From Virgibacillus alimentarius (GTDB lineage: Bacteria > Bacillota > Bacilli > Bacillales > Amphibacillaceae), in contig NZ_JFBD01000052.1 of assembly GCF_000709085.1 (NCBI RefSeq), positions 1 to 57,874 on the forward strand: a stretch of 57,874 nucleotides of DNA, given 5' to 3'. Shown here piece after piece: positions 33,708-43,304 of this stretch. The stretch's first letter is position 1. The number at the start of each line of letters is the position of its first letter. The translations under genes and the position numbers were made by a program. Below the pieces are notes generated by a model, which did no database searches, was not told where the DNA came from, and saw only the letters and a program-made list of their open reading frames with translations.

Positions 33708-34824
33708 AGCAAAACGGACAGCTGTAGGTAAAGTTGGCGGCATATTTAAAAACGTTGCTCCTGAAAAGTTAGGCGCAGCGGTTATTCAAGCATTGATCAA
33801 GGAAAGTAAAATGGATCCGGCAGCCATTGATGAAGTGATCCTTGGAAATGTTGTCGGTCCAGGTGGTAATATGGCAAGACTTACAGCACTTTCAGCCGGA
33901 CTTCCAGCAGATGTTCCGGGTGTTACAGTCGACAGGCAATGTGGATCAGGTCTAGAAGCTATTCAAATGGCGTGTAGACATGTTCAAGCTGGTGCTGGAG
34001 AAATTTATATTGCTGGTGGGATTGAAAGCAGTAGCTTGGCGCCTTGGAAATTGGCAAAGCCTGCTTCCCTGTATCAACCACCGACATTATTCACACGTGC
34101 ACGTTTTTCTCCTGATACGATTGGTGATCCAGAAATGGGAGAAGCGGCTGAAAACGTAGCAAAAGCGTATCAAATTTCCAGAGAAGAGCAGGATTTATTT
34201 GCTTATCATAGCCATCAAAAAGCAATTGCTGCCCAAGAGGAAAATAGATTTACGGAAGAAATCACAGTCGTACAGGGGAAAGATCAGGATGAATGTCCCA
34301 GGTCTCGATTAACGATGAAACGGCTTGCTAAGCTGCCTGCCCTTTTTAAAGAAAATGGTACGGTAACAGCAGGTAATGCGTGTCCCGTGAATGATGGGGC
34401 TGCTGCTGTTTTAGTCATGTCTGAGAAAAAGTGCCAGGAACTTGGCTTAAAACCAATATTAAAATTTATTGATGCGACAAGTGCTGGAGTAGATCCAAAT
34501 CTTCTTGGTGTAGGACCCATTCCTGCTGTTCATAAACTGCTGAATCGAACAAATTTGTCAATGAAAGATATTGATGTAATCGAATTTAATGAAGCATTTG
34601 CTTCCCAAGTATTAGCATCTGCAAAGGAACTTGCTATTGAGTTTGATCGAATGAATGTTGGCGGAGGAGCACTTGCTTTTGGTCACCCGTACGGTGCTTC
34701 GGGTGCCATTCTTGTTACACGCTTATGTACAGAAATTCAAAGGCTAAAAGGAAAACGAGCGCTGGCAACACTTGGAATTGGCGGCGGGCTTGGATTAGCA
34801 GCGCTATTTGAGAGGTGTGAATAA
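33685..34824 (+). CDS. yhfS: Thiolase (acetyl-CoA C-acyltransferase), YhfS-like
   Basis: A 379-residue thiolase. The nucleophile is Cys86 in VDRQCGSGLEA; the C-terminal part has GGGALAFGHPYGASGA with the catalytic His. The usual NASGINDGA block reads NACPVNDGAA, and the last block, which normally holds the second Cys (CIGGG), reads TLGIGGGLG with no Cys, so the acid/base Cys appears to be missing. Such features mark the YhfS branch, and a full thiolase reaction is doubtful. It begins inside the ligase gene and forms an operon with bioY. Confidence 0.85.
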   Translation: MNTPVIVKAKRTAVGKVGGIFKNVAPEKLGAAVIQALIKESKMDPAAIDEVILGNVVGPGGNMARLTALSAGLPADVPGVTVDRQCGSGLEAIQMACRHVQAGAGEIYIAGGIESSSLAPWKLAKPASLYQPPTLFTRARFSPDTIGDPEMGEAAENVAKAYQISREEQDLFAYHSHQKAIAAQEENRFTEEITVVQGKDQDECPRSRLTMKRLAKLPALFKENGTVTAGNACPVNDGAAAVLVMSEKKCQELGLKPILKFIDATSAGVDPNLLGVGPIPAVHKLLNRTNLSMKDIDVIEFNEAFASQVLASAKELAIEFDRMNVGGGALAFGHPYGASGAILVTRLCTEIQRLKGKRALATLGIGGGLGLAALFERCE

Positions 34825-34866
34825 ACTGGAAAAGGTATCCCAATTATAAAAGGGGATTAAACACGA

Positions 34867-34906
34867 ATATATAGGATAAGGGGGACAGCCCCCTTACCCT
34901 ATATAT
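34867..34906. terminator. Bidirectional terminator between yhfS and malate synthase
   Basis: ATATATAGG-A-TAAGGGGG (34867-34884) pairs with CCCCCTTA-CCCTATATAT (34889-34906) around a short loop. The malate synthase stop codon (34899-34901 on the minus strand) lies inside the stem. Confidence 0.8.
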
Positions 34907-37079
34907 TTACACCGCTTGCCATTTGTTGCTTAAGCTCCAGTCTTCGTTGATGGAGGATAGGCTCCGTATACCCGCTTGGCTGATCTCTTCCCTTCAACAC
35001 GAGATCGCAAGCAGCCTGGAAAGCGATTGATTTTTCAAAGTCATTAGACATTGGCATATAGTCTGGATCGTTTGCATTTTGCTCATCTACAATCTTGGCC
35101 ATACGCTTCATCGTTTCGATTACTTGTTCTTTTGTACATATTCCGTGGTAGAGCCAATTGGCAATGTGCTGGCTTGAAATTCTTAAGGTAGCACGGTCTT
35201 CCATTAATCCAACATTATTTATATCCGGCACTTTCGAACAGCCTACACCCTGATTAATCCAGCGAACAACATAACCTAAGATTCCCTGTGCATTATTATT
35301 CAATTCTTCTTGAATTTCATCATTGCTCCAATTTGATTCTTCAGCAATTGGTATTGTCAGTAGATCGTTTTGGAGTGTTGTGATTTGTTTTTCTAATTCG
35401 ATTTGCTTATCTTTTACATTTATTTGATGATAATGGATCGCATGTAATGTCGCTGCTGTAGGTGATGGAACCCACGCAGTATTCGCACCTGCTTTTGGAT
35501 GTGCTAGTTTTTCATCAAGCATGTTTTTCATTTTATCGGGAGCTGCCCACATGCCTTTTCCGATTTGTGCATGATTCGAAAAACCTGCACCAAGTCCAGT
35601 AAATACATTCGATTTTTCATAGGCAGCGATCCAGGTAGATGCTTTCATATCTTGCTTTCTGATCATTGGGCCTGCTTCCATAGATGTATGAATTTCATCT
35701 CCCGTACGATCCAGAAAACCAGTATTAATAAATGCGATACGTTCTTTTACTTCTTTAATAGCGGCTTTCAGGTTGAGAGAAATACGGCGCTCCTCATCCA
35801 TTAAACCAATTTTTAGTGTATTTCTTTCTAGAGATAGCATATCTTCTACACGGTTAAAAAGCTTGTTTGCAAAAGCTGCTTCTTCTGGACTATGCATTTT
35901 TGGTTTCACAATATAGATAGAACCCTTACGTGAATTGTCATAAACGCCCTTTTTCAGCAATGAATGTTTTCCTATTAAACTCGTAATCACAGCATCTAAC
36001 ATTCCTTCGTAAACCTCTGCATTATCTTTGTTTAATATAGCACTATTTGTCATTAAATGCCCTACATTACGTACAAACATCAGAGATCTTCCGAATAAGG
36101 AAAATTCTTTATGATCAAGAGATTGATAGATTCGATCTGGATTCAGTGTACGTGTTACTTCTTTCCCACCTTTTTTAAATGATGTGGATAAATCGCCCTT
36201 CATTAATCCAAGCCAGTTACGATAAACCTCTACTTTATCCTCCGCATCAACTGCTGCAACGGAATCTTCACAGTCAATAATGGTAGAAAGTGCTGCCTCT
36301 AATACAATATCTTTGATTCCAGCATCATCTGTTTTTCCGATTGGATCGGAAGGATCAATTTGCATATCAAAGTGTAAACCATTATTTTTAAATAAGATCG
36401 ACGTAGGGCTATTTGCATTCCCCTGAAAACCAGTTAGCTTTTCATTTTCTTTTAAACTAGTTACGGTACCATCTTTAAGCGTAACAACTAATTCACCATC
36501 AACGATCGAATAGTTCCCGACGTTTTTATGTGTACCCTTTTGGAGAGGGATGGTTTCGTCTAAAAATTCTCTTCCGAATTCAATTACTTTTTGACCGCGG
36601 ATCGGATTATATTCGGCCGTTTTATCTGCTCCATTTTCCTCACTAATGACATCTGTTCCGTAAAGTGCATCATAGAGACTGCCCCAGCGAGAATTGGCAG
36701 CATTTAATGCATAACGCGAATTATTGACCGGAACAACGAGCTGAGGTCCAGCTTGTTTCAACTCGTCATCTACATTTTCTGTTTCAATACGAAAATCTTC
36801 CGGAATAGGTTGCAGGTACCCTATCTCTTTTAAAAATTGTTTGTACGAGTGGAAATCATTTGACTTATTTTCTTTATGGTACTGATTCATTTTCTCCTGT
36901 AAGTCTTTTCTCTTTTCAAGGATAGCGTCATTTTCAGGTGTTAAATCATTAATCAGTTTTTCAAAATCAATCCAAAACTGTTGTGTATCAGTTTCACTTC
37001 CAGGGATTGCCTCTTTATTAATGAATTCATAAAGGTTTTTGGCAACTTTCAGTGATCCTACATCTACATATCCATTCAT
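34899..37079 (-). CDS. glcB: Malate synthase G
   Basis: A 726-residue monomeric malate synthase, which condenses glyoxylate and acetyl-CoA to malate. The length fits the G isoform (about 720) rather than the A form (about 530). Visible marks are [20 protein letters not shown] near the N terminus, [12 protein letters not shown], the [14 protein letters not shown] loop, [19 protein letters not shown] with acidic active-site residues, and [19 protein letters not shown] precedes ATG 37079. Isocitrate lyase is not in the window, so glyoxylate may come from glycolate, purine or other catabolism. Confidence 0.95.
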   Translation of the reverse strand: MNGYVDVGSLKVAKNLYEFINKEAIPGSETDTQQFWIDFEKLINDLTPENDAILEKRKDLQEKMNQYHKENKSNDFHSYKQFLKEIGYLQPIPEDFRIETENVDDELKQAGPQLVVPVNNSRYALNAANSRWGSLYDALYGTDVISEENGADKTAEYNPIRGQKVIEFGREFLDETIPLQKGTHKNVGNYSIVDGELVVTLKDGTVTSLKENEKLTGFQGNANSPTSILFKNNGLHFDMQIDPSDPIGKTDDAGIKDIVLEAALSTIIDCEDSVAAVDAEDKVEVYRNWLGLMKGDLSTSFKKGGKEVTRTLNPDRIYQSLDHKEFSLFGRSLMFVRNVGHLMTNSAILNKDNAEVYEGMLDAVITSLIGKHSLLKKGVYDNSRKGSIYIVKPKMHSPEEAAFANKLFNRVEDMLSLERNTLKIGLMDEERRISLNLKAAIKEVKERIAFINTGFLDRTGDEIHTSMEAGPMIRKQDMKASTWIAAYEKSNVFTGLGAGFSNHAQIGKGMWAAPDKMKNMLDEKLAHPKAGANTAWVPSPTAATLHAIHYHQINVKDKQIELEKQITTLQNDLLTIPIAEESNWSNDEIQEELNNNAQGILGYVVRWINQGVGCSKVPDINNVGLMEDRATLRISSQHIANWLYHGICTKEQVIETMKRMAKIVDEQNANDPDYMPMSNDFEKSIAFQAACDLVLKGRDQPSGYTEPILHQRRLELKQQMASGVNI

Positions 37080-37306
37080 ATTTTAACCCTCCATTAAAAA
37101 TTGCAGCTTTTGTTATATAACAGAACCTTAGTGAGTATTATAGACAGAAATTTCAAGAAAGTCAATCAGATATGGAAAATAATTCAAGGGTTTTTTAGTT
37201 GTGGAAGATAGTTATTCATTATATTAACTGTTTTTTTATAATGATAACGTAATGCATACCTAGGAGGTATGTTAAAATATGAATACAATAATAGGAGGTG
37301 GACAGT

Positions 37307-37531
37307 GTGGCTGACATTAAATACGAAATATTAGAGACCATCGGTGTATTATCTGAATCTCCAAAGGGGTGGACAAAGGAATTAAATTTGATTAGCTGGA
37401 ATGGGCGGAATCCTAAATATGATTTAAGAGATTGGGCTCCAGATAAGGAAAAAATGGGGAAGGGAGTTACATTATCAAAAGAAGAACTGCAGCAATTAAA
37501 GGAGATTTTGCTAACAAAAGAAATCTCGTAA
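37307..37531 (+). CDS. YdbC/PC4-like single-stranded-DNA-binding protein
   Basis: A 74-residue protein of the PC4/YdbC family: KYEILETIGVLSESPKGWTKELNLISWNG shows the beta-strand region (given here as IGVLSESPKGW and LNLISWNG), and DLRDWAPDKEKMGKGVTLS precedes the C-terminal helix. Family members dimerise and bind single-stranded nucleic acids. Start chosen at GTG 37307, 8 nt after AGGAGG; GTG 37298 overlaps that site. Monocistronic, between malate synthase (divergent) and an amidohydrolase gene. Confidence 0.85.
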   Translation: MADIKYEILETIGVLSESPKGWTKELNLISWNGRNPKYDLRDWAPDKEKMGKGVTLSKEELQQLKEILLTKEIS

Positions 37532-37685
37532 AAAGTTGGCCAATCATATCGAATGGAAGCTATTTCCCTACCGGTTATGTGAAGGGGTTTTTTGTTAATG
37601 AACGATTCAGAATTTTATTGACTTTTTTCGAAAGATTCATGTATAGTATCCCTACATGTAGCCGTTAAATAAGGAGAAATCAGCT

Positions 37686-39284
37686 ATGAGAAAAATATTT
37701 ACAGATGGAAAATTTTATACGTTTGATTCAGTTAAGCCTCAAGTAGAAGCTGTCGTAGTGGAAGATAATCGTTTCATTGATATGGGATCATCACACGAAA
37801 TGATCATGCAGTGGGACAGCCCGGACACTGAAATTATCAAACTGAATGGCAAGACAGTGACACCTGGATTAATCGATAGTCACATGCATCTATCCGGAGT
37901 AGCCGGATCGTTTTTAAATTTAGATCTGACCGGACTGACATCGAAACAAAAGATGCTTGAAAAAATCCAAACAAAAGCAAACACCCTTCAAAAAGGGGAA
38001 TGGCTAATCGGAAGAGGCTGGGATGAAAATCTGTTTACAGACGGAAAGATACCTACGATTGAGGAATTAGATCGCATTGCACCGCACGTTCCGCTTTTTT
38101 TACCTAGAGTTTGCAGCCATGCAGCTCTCGTGAATACAAAAGCGTTGGAAACGTGTCATTATCATCCATCGATTACCGTTCCAGAAGGCGGGACAATTGT
38201 GCTTGATGAGGATACGAAGCAGCCGACAGGTTTGTTGCTCGAGTCCGCATCAGACCTGATTAGGAATCATATTCCAGAACCTTCCTATGAAACAATAAAA
38301 CTTGCGATGCGAAAAGGGATCCATTATGCAATGGAAAAAGGTTTGACAAGTGTACATACGAACGATCCGCTTTTTTTAGGCGGGCTTGAATCGACTTATC
38401 ACGTGTATGATGAATTATTAAATCAGGAACAGTTAGGGTTGCGATGTAATTTATTAATCGATCATGTTTTCCTGAATGATTTGAAAGTAAAAGGAATGTA
38501 CGCGGGCTATGGAAACGATACGTTACAAATAGGTGCAGTAAAAATCTTTGCAGATGGCGCACTGGGAAGAAGAACAGCTTTATTATCAAAGCCGTATAGT
38601 GATGCACCAGGTGTCTGTGGTGAAGCGATGCAGGATCAACAGTCCCTTTATCAGATTGTTCAGGCAGCACGTGATCTATCGATGCCTGTTGCTGTACATA
38701 CGATTGGAGATCAGGCGCTAGAGAATGTGCTGGATATTTTGGATCAATTTCCAGCGGCCTCACATCGTGATCGTCTCGTTCATATTCAAATTTTAAGGAA
38801 CGATTTGATAGAACGAATGGTGAACACGAATAGAATTGCAGATATTCAGCCAAGATTTGTAGTTGGTGACTTTCCTTGGGTAGAGGAGCGCCTTGGTGAG
38901 GAAAGAATTAAACTTTCCTATGCATGGAAGTCATTAATGCATGCAGGTGTCATCTGTGCTGGCGGTTCAGACGCTCCTGTAGAACCGGTTGATCCGCTAC
39001 TTGGAATCCATGCAGCTGTCACGAGAAAGATTCCAGGCCAGGCACATGACGGATATATCCCCAAAGAAAAACTATCGATGACGGAAGCTTTTCAATTATT
39101 TACAGTGCTCGGTGCATACCCGACTAATGAGGAAATGAAGAAGGGTACAATTTCAAGGGGAAAACTTGCTGATATGACAGTTTACTCGAAAAATCCATTC
39201 CATATGGAAGATGCCGATGAATTATTAGAGACCGAAATTGAAATGACTATTATTGGCGGGAATATGATGTATCGGAAAGGATGA
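37686..39284 (+). CDS. Amidohydrolase, YtcJ-like
   Basis: A 532-residue metal-dependent hydrolase of the amidohydrolase superfamily. The first metal site is TPGLIDSHMHLSG; VKIFADGALGRRTA follows, then AVHTIGDQALE with the next metal His and GGSDAPVEPVDPLLG with the catalytic Asp. YtcJ-like members are long, cytoplasmic and of unknown natural substrate; some act on N-substituted formamides or aryl amides. ATG 37686 follows AAGGAGA. It is monocistronic and bounded by a strong terminator. Confidence 0.87.
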   Translation: MRKIFTDGKFYTFDSVKPQVEAVVVEDNRFIDMGSSHEMIMQWDSPDTEIIKLNGKTVTPGLIDSHMHLSGVAGSFLNLDLTGLTSKQKMLEKIQTKANTLQKGEWLIGRGWDENLFTDGKIPTIEELDRIAPHVPLFLPRVCSHAALVNTKALETCHYHPSITVPEGGTIVLDEDTKQPTGLLLESASDLIRNHIPEPSYETIKLAMRKGIHYAMEKGLTSVHTNDPLFLGGLESTYHVYDELLNQEQLGLRCNLLIDHVFLNDLKVKGMYAGYGNDTLQIGAVKIFADGALGRRTALLSKPYSDAPGVCGEAMQDQQSLYQIVQAARDLSMPVAVHTIGDQALENVLDILDQFPAASHRDRLVHIQILRNDLIERMVNTNRIADIQPRFVVGDFPWVEERLGEERIKLSYAWKSLMHAGVICAGGSDAPVEPVDPLLGIHAAVTRKIPGQAHDGYIPKEKLSMTEAFQLFTVLGAYPTNEEMKKGTISRGKLADMTVYSKNPFHMEDADELLETEIEMTIIGGNMMYRKG

Positions 39285-39290
39285 ATTTGG

Positions 39291-39337
39291 AAAAAGCCAC
39301 TTTTTCGTCTTGTTTTCAAGCGAAAAAGTGGCTTTTT
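39291..39337. terminator. Bidirectional terminator between the amidohydrolase and putP
   Basis: AAAAAGCCACTTTTTCG (39291-39307) and CGAAAAAGTGGCTTTTT (39321-39337) form a perfect 17-bp stem with T-runs on both strands. Confidence 0.9.
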
Positions 39338-39342
39338 ACCAT

Positions 39343-40863
39343 TTATTCTTTTGCTTTTAATATTGTTTTATCAAATTCTTCTGCCATTTCAGGAGTAATC
39401 TTGCCCATTAAACTTACGATAATGGTAATGATAAGATTGAATAGAAATCCTGGGAGAATTTCATAAAGATCAAATATTCCTCCTGATAAAAATTCACCCC
39501 AAATAATAACCGTTAACGCACCAACGATTATTCCCGCTAGTGCACCATTTCGAGTAATTCGCTTCCAGAATAATGATAATAAAATAATCGGACCAAAAGC
39601 AGCACCAAACCCAGCCCATGCATAGCTAACAAGATCAAGGACAGAGCTCTCAGGATTTATCGCAATCAGCGCTGCGATAATAGCAATCACGAGTGTGGCG
39701 ATTCTTCCAACCCATACGAGTTCCCGGTCAGAAGCCTTTTTTCTGAAAATAGCTTTGTAAAAATCCTCAGCTACAGCGGATGATGATACAAGTAGTTGTG
39801 AGTCAATTGTACTCATAATCGATGAGAGGATTGCAGCAAGCAGGATCCCAGCTACTACCGGATGAAAGAGGATTTGTGAGAAAGCAATAAAAATTTTCTC
39901 GGAATCTGCAAGCATTTGTACACCGTTTTCCGACATAACATTAATCTCAAACGTTTCTAACACGGAAACATCCTGTGTATTTATAAAAGCAAGACCAATA
40001 AAACCTGTGAAAATGGCACCATACAGACCTAAAATCATCCAAGTTGTCCCAATAAAGCGAGCTTTTGGTACATCTTTTGGTGAGCGTAAAGCCATGAAGC
40101 GGACAATGATATGCGGCTGTCCAAAATAACCAAGCCCCCAGGCTAAAGAAGAAATGATTGCTAATACACCAACACCTTTTATCATATTCAGATGATCCGG
40201 ATTAATTTGACCAACGGCTTGGACAGCTTCGTTCCAGCCTCCAATTTGGTTTAGCGCTACCAAAGGAACAACAATTAATGCAAGAAACATTAACGTACCT
40301 TGGATAAAATCTGTCCAGGCAACAGCAAGGAAACCACCAAGTAATGTATAAGAGACAACGACAATTGTTCCCACCCATAGTGCTGTTTGATACGAAAACC
40401 CAAATGATGCTTCAAACAGTTTAGCACCAGCAACCATTCCGGAAGAAGTATAAAAAGTAAAGAATAATAAAATGACTAATGCAGAAATCACACGAAGGAT
40501 ATTGGATTTATCTTTAAAGCGATTTCCTAAGAAGTCCGGAATTGTAATGGAATCACTAGCCACTTCTGTATATACTCTTAATCTTTTAGCAGTAAATTGC
40601 CAGTTCAAATATGCACCAGTTGCTAAGCCAATAGCCATCCAAGCTTCTGACAAGCCAAATGCGTAAATGGCTCCAGGAAGACCAAGTAATAACCACCCAC
40701 TCATATCGGAGGCACCGGCACTTAAAGCGGCGACACCAGGCCCAAGTTTTCTCCCGCCAAGTACATAGTCAGATAAATCATTGGTTCGCCAGTACATAAA
40801 TAGTCCAATGACGAGCATTCCAATTAAATAAACAAGAAATGTTACGAAGGTTGCAGTCCCCAT
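39343..40863 (-). CDS. putP: Sodium/proline symporter PutP
   Basis: A sodium:solute symporter of 506 residues with about 13 spans. Marks include GGRKLGPGVAALSAGASDMSGWLL in helix 2 (shown in part by AGASDMSGWLLLGLPG), which is highly conserved in PutP, QPHIIVRFMALRSPKDVPKAR, and SSIMSTIDSQLLVSSS with the Na+-binding serines. It takes up proline with Na+ for use as carbon source or osmoprotectant. ATG 40863 directly follows the TAA of a 35-codon ORF for a one-helix peptide, so the two are translationally coupled; no other put genes are near. Confidence 0.93.
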   Translation of the reverse strand: MGTATFVTFLVYLIGMLVIGLFMYWRTNDLSDYVLGGRKLGPGVAALSAGASDMSGWLLLGLPGAIYAFGLSEAWMAIGLATGAYLNWQFTAKRLRVYTEVASDSITIPDFLGNRFKDKSNILRVISALVILLFFTFYTSSGMVAGAKLFEASFGFSYQTALWVGTIVVVSYTLLGGFLAVAWTDFIQGTLMFLALIVVPLVALNQIGGWNEAVQAVGQINPDHLNMIKGVGVLAIISSLAWGLGYFGQPHIIVRFMALRSPKDVPKARFIGTTWMILGLYGAIFTGFIGLAFINTQDVSVLETFEINVMSENGVQMLADSEKIFIAFSQILFHPVVAGILLAAILSSIMSTIDSQLLVSSSAVAEDFYKAIFRKKASDRELVWVGRIATLVIAIIAALIAINPESSVLDLVSYAWAGFGAAFGPIILLSLFWKRITRNGALAGIIVGALTVIIWGEFLSGGIFDLYEILPGFLFNLIITIIVSLMGKITPEMAEEFDKTILKAKE

Positions 40864-40971
40864 TTAATGCCCCCCTTTTTCAGTAAATAAAGTAATGATG
40901 GAAAGGATAATTAAAATCGGCATCGGCACAAAAAGCCACAAAATGGTTCCTCCTGAAATAGCGTACTCCAT
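40864..40971 (-). CDS. 35-residue one-helix membrane peptide upstream of putP
   Basis: A short frame starting with ATG 40971, preceded by AAAGGAGC at good spacing on the minus strand, and ending with TAA immediately before the putP ATG. The peptide is one hydrophobic helix (ILWLFVPMPILIILSIITLF) with a short acidic N terminus and a KGGH end. Small single-span partners are known for other Na+ symporters, for example MetS with MetP and other short symporter-accessory peptides. The ribosome binding site, the zero-gap junction and the composition support a real gene; its interaction with PutP is inferred. Confidence 0.7.
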   Translation of the reverse strand: MEYAISGGTILWLFVPMPILIILSIITLFTEKGGH

Positions 40972-41017
40972 ATGTTCAGCTCCTTTCTATTATTCGTATT
41001 GTTCCCTTTACTTCTTA

Positions 41018-41112
41018 TGAAGATTGTATGCTTCATAAAATGTTCCTATGTTGGGAAAATTTGCATAAGACAACGATATTATAAAAATATTAAATTTACA
41101 AATCATTCCCAA
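41018..41112. promoter_or_regulatory. Inverted repeats in the putP/amidase divergent region
   Basis: TATGAAG (from 41017) and CTTCATA (41032-41038) form a 7-bp dyad. A wider pair, TTGGGAAAATTTG (41051-41063) and CAAATCATTCCCAA (41099-41112), brackets the space upstream of the amidase -35 box. These may be operators for either divergent gene; the proteins that bind are unknown. Confidence 0.4.
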
Positions 41113-41117
41113 TATTA

Positions 41118-41146
41118 TTGACCTTCTTATGTGAAAGCGCTATAAT
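41118..41146 (+). promoter_or_regulatory. Amidase promoter with cre-like box over the -10 region
   Basis: TTGACC (41118-41123), 17 bp, TATAAT (41141-41146). TGAAAGCGCTATAA (41132-41145) matches the cre consensus except for A in place of the late C, and overlaps the -10 box. The paaK promoter on the other strand has an almost identical arrangement. Confidence 0.7.
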
Positions 41147-41196
41147 ACAGGGAACTTGTACCATTTTTAAAATAAAATGACTAGAGAGGGATACCC

Positions 41197-42591
41197 ATGT
41201 TCACAATTAATGACTTAATAGAGGGATATGCAAATAAACAATATTCACCAGTTGAAATAACGCGTGCGTATATTGAGCGTGCCAAGCAAAACTCACATCT
41301 AAATGCATATATCACATTAACGGAAGATACAGCAATCGAACAAGCTAAAATCGCTGAAAAGCGCTGGCATTTAGGTGAGGCAGGGCGCTTGGAAGGAATA
41401 CCACTATCTTATAAGGATAACTATCATACAAAAAATGTAGCGACTACAAGTGGCTCTAAGGTTGATGCAGATTTTGTTCCGGACGAACACTCGAATCTTG
41501 TTCAAACTTTAACAAATGAAGGGGCAGTGATGATAGGTAAGAACAACATGCATGAATTTGCTTTCGGAATTACGAATAACAACCCTTTTTACGGGCCGTC
41601 TCGTAATCCTTGGAATACGGATTTGATTTCAGGTGGTTCAAGTGGCGGATCTGCTGTATCTGTAGCTACAAATACCAGTATAGCCTCATTGGGAACGGAC
41701 ACAGGGGGATCAATTCGGATACCTTCAGCTTGTTGTGGCTTAGTCGGATTAAAACCTACCAATGACTTGCTTAGCAAATCAGGGATAACCTTATTATCCT
41801 GGAGTCTGGACCATGCAGGGCCTATCACACGTAATGTCTCTGATCTCATTGTGATGATGGAAGCGTTAGTCGGTAGAGAAATATCGGAAACGAAAATTCA
41901 ATCGACAGATTTGCTCGGTTTAAAAGTAGGAGTACCTTCTAATTTCTTTACCGAACAAATTGAACAGGAAGTGTTAGATGCTTATCATCAAACATTGCAA
42001 AAGTTAGAGGAATTAGGTGCTGTTTTAGTCGAAGTAAAAGTGCCTGATGCAGAGGAGGCTTTAGCCTTAACATTTACCTTAGCAACCGGCGAAGCAGGAT
42101 TTTTACACCGAGAACGAATGGAATCCCGCTTGGATAAATATGGAGAAGATGTTCGCCAAATATTACAATCAAGTCCTTCTCTTATTGCGCTAGATTATAT
42201 GGAAGCATTGCATAGACAACAGGAGATTTCGAATAGTTTTGATGAATTAATGGAAGAAATTGATGTACTTGTTGCACCAACTTTACCTATTGCTCCAAAG
42301 CCAATCGGAAAAGAAATAGTTACGATTAACGGAGGAAATGAGCCAATTTTTAATTGCATGATTCGCTATACTTCTTATTTCAATTTAACAGGACATCCTG
42401 TTTTAGCTCTGCCGGTAGGGATAACTTCGGATAGCCAATTACCTGTTGGAGTGCAGTTGGCAGGCAATAAAAGAGATGAAGGGCAATTACTTAAAATTGC
42501 CAAAATCTTTGAAAGACATTATTTACATGATTTCTATAAACAGCGAGAAAAGGTATGCAATGCTTCAAAAGCAGATGAAGTTAATTCGTAA
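41197..42591 (+). CDS. Amidase (amidase-signature family, GatA/aryl-amidase-like)
   Basis: A 464-residue amidase with the Ser-cisSer-Lys triad: Lys73 in LSYKDNYHT, and the two serines in the glycine-rich signature SGGSSGGSAVSV and GTDTGGSIRIPSA. It is monocistronic, with its own promoter, and no gatC or gatB lies beside it, so it is a catabolic amidase rather than the tRNA-dependent amidotransferase subunit. GAGAGGG precedes ATG 41197. The substrate is unknown; the neighbourhood (aromatic acid activation, proline uptake) suggests scavenging of amides. A 19-bp near-identical direct repeat flanks the gene. Confidence 0.85.
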   Translation: MFTINDLIEGYANKQYSPVEITRAYIERAKQNSHLNAYITLTEDTAIEQAKIAEKRWHLGEAGRLEGIPLSYKDNYHTKNVATTSGSKVDADFVPDEHSNLVQTLTNEGAVMIGKNNMHEFAFGITNNNPFYGPSRNPWNTDLISGGSSGGSAVSVATNTSIASLGTDTGGSIRIPSACCGLVGLKPTNDLLSKSGITLLSWSLDHAGPITRNVSDLIVMMEALVGREISETKIQSTDLLGLKVGVPSNFFTEQIEQEVLDAYHQTLQKLEELGAVLVEVKVPDAEEALALTFTLATGEAGFLHRERMESRLDKYGEDVRQILQSSPSLIALDYMEALHRQQEISNSFDELMEEIDVLVAPTLPIAPKPIGKEIVTINGGNEPIFNCMIRYTSYFNLTGHPVLALPVGITSDSQLPVGVQLAGNKRDEGQLLKIAKIFERHYLHDFYKQREKVCNASKADEVNS

Positions 42592-42690
42592 GCGGAAAAT
42601 AAAAGAGGTTGCACGCAGCAATAACGAGTTTTCTTTACAGGCGTAAACGAAAAAATGCTAATATATAAAGAATGGAATGAAAATTTGAAT

Positions 42691-42741
42691 GAACAATAGC
42701 AGGGAAATTTGCAAATCATTCCCCTGCTATTGTTCTGTGTT
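42691..42741. terminator. Terminator after the amidase gene
   Basis: GAACAATAGCAGGG (42691-42704) pairs with CCCCTGCTATTGTTC (42721-42735), followed by TGTGTTTTA. The loop contains AAATTTGCAAATCATTCCC, nearly identical to 41092-41110. Confidence 0.75.
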
Positions 42742-42807
42742 TTAGTAGTGAAATATCAAAGGAAAGAGAGACTAATCTCAGTTGGCTAAGAATGAAATGA
42801 TAAAACT

Positions 42808-43230
42808 TTATTTCTCCATAAAGTTTTCCTTTTTTCTATAAACCATTCCTTCCATAGTTGCGATAAGATCATCTGAAGCATTATATACCTTCATTTCATA
42901 GGTTGCTATTTTAGGTGTTAATTTCGTTTCCTTTGCAATACAAATGATTTCCTCCCCCTTTTTTCCAGGGGCCAGATAAGACATGTTGACATTTAATCCT
43001 ACAGCTGTTCTCCCGTGTGAATTACTTGCGACTGCAAAAGCATAATCTGCCAATGAGAAAATAGCTCCACCATTAGCAGCACCATTGAAATTCAGTAAAT
43101 CTTTCGTAATCGGCATCTTTACTTTTGCATACCCTGCTTCACAATGTTCTAACATGATGTTTAAGTGGTTAGCAAATGGGTCCGATGTGAAAAAATCGAT
43201 CATTTGCTTATCATTTGTTTTCGTTTCCAT
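42808..43230 (-). CDS. paaI: PaaI-like hotdog thioesterase
   Basis: A 140-residue hotdog-fold thioesterase. NFNGAANGGAIFSLADYAFAVASNSHG (shown in part by GAANGGAIFSLADYA) holds the catalytic Asp and helix of the PaaI group. Such enzymes hydrolyse phenylacetyl-CoA or its hydroxylated forms and free trapped CoA. The gene lies 74 nt after paaK on the same strand; a 13-bp stem hairpin sits between them, so it may be expressed less strongly than paaK. AGGAGAAT precedes ATG 43230. Confidence 0.85.
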   Translation of the reverse strand: METKTNDKQMIDFFTSDPFANHLNIMLEHCEAGYAKVKMPITKDLLNFNGAANGGAIFSLADYAFAVASNSHGRTAVGLNVNMSYLAPGKKGEEIICIAKETKLTPKIATYEMKVYNASDDLIATMEGMVYRKKENFMEK

Positions 43231-43264
43231 GTAAATTCTCCTAACGTGATGTAATTCTTGTATT

Positions 43265-43301
43265 AATAAAGAAGAGAGGGGGGGAGATTCTCTTCTTTAT
43301 T
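43265..43301. terminator. Hairpin between paaK and paaI
   Basis: AATAAAGAAGAGA (43265-43277) and TCTCTTCTTTATT (43289-43301) are perfectly complementary over 13 bp around a G-rich loop. On the minus strand it follows the paaK stop and ends in CTTTATTAAT, so it may act as a partial terminator in the paaK-paaI unit. Confidence 0.6.
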
Positions 43302-43304
43302 TGT

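Noticed and set aside
37540-37600. Terminator after the YdbC/PC4 gene
   Set aside because: Only a 4-bp CCCT/AGGG stem precedes the T-run; too weak to call.
38260-38853. 197-codon minus-strand ORF
   Set aside because: Shadow of the YtcJ-like amidohydrolase gene, with no ribosome binding site or recognisable domain.
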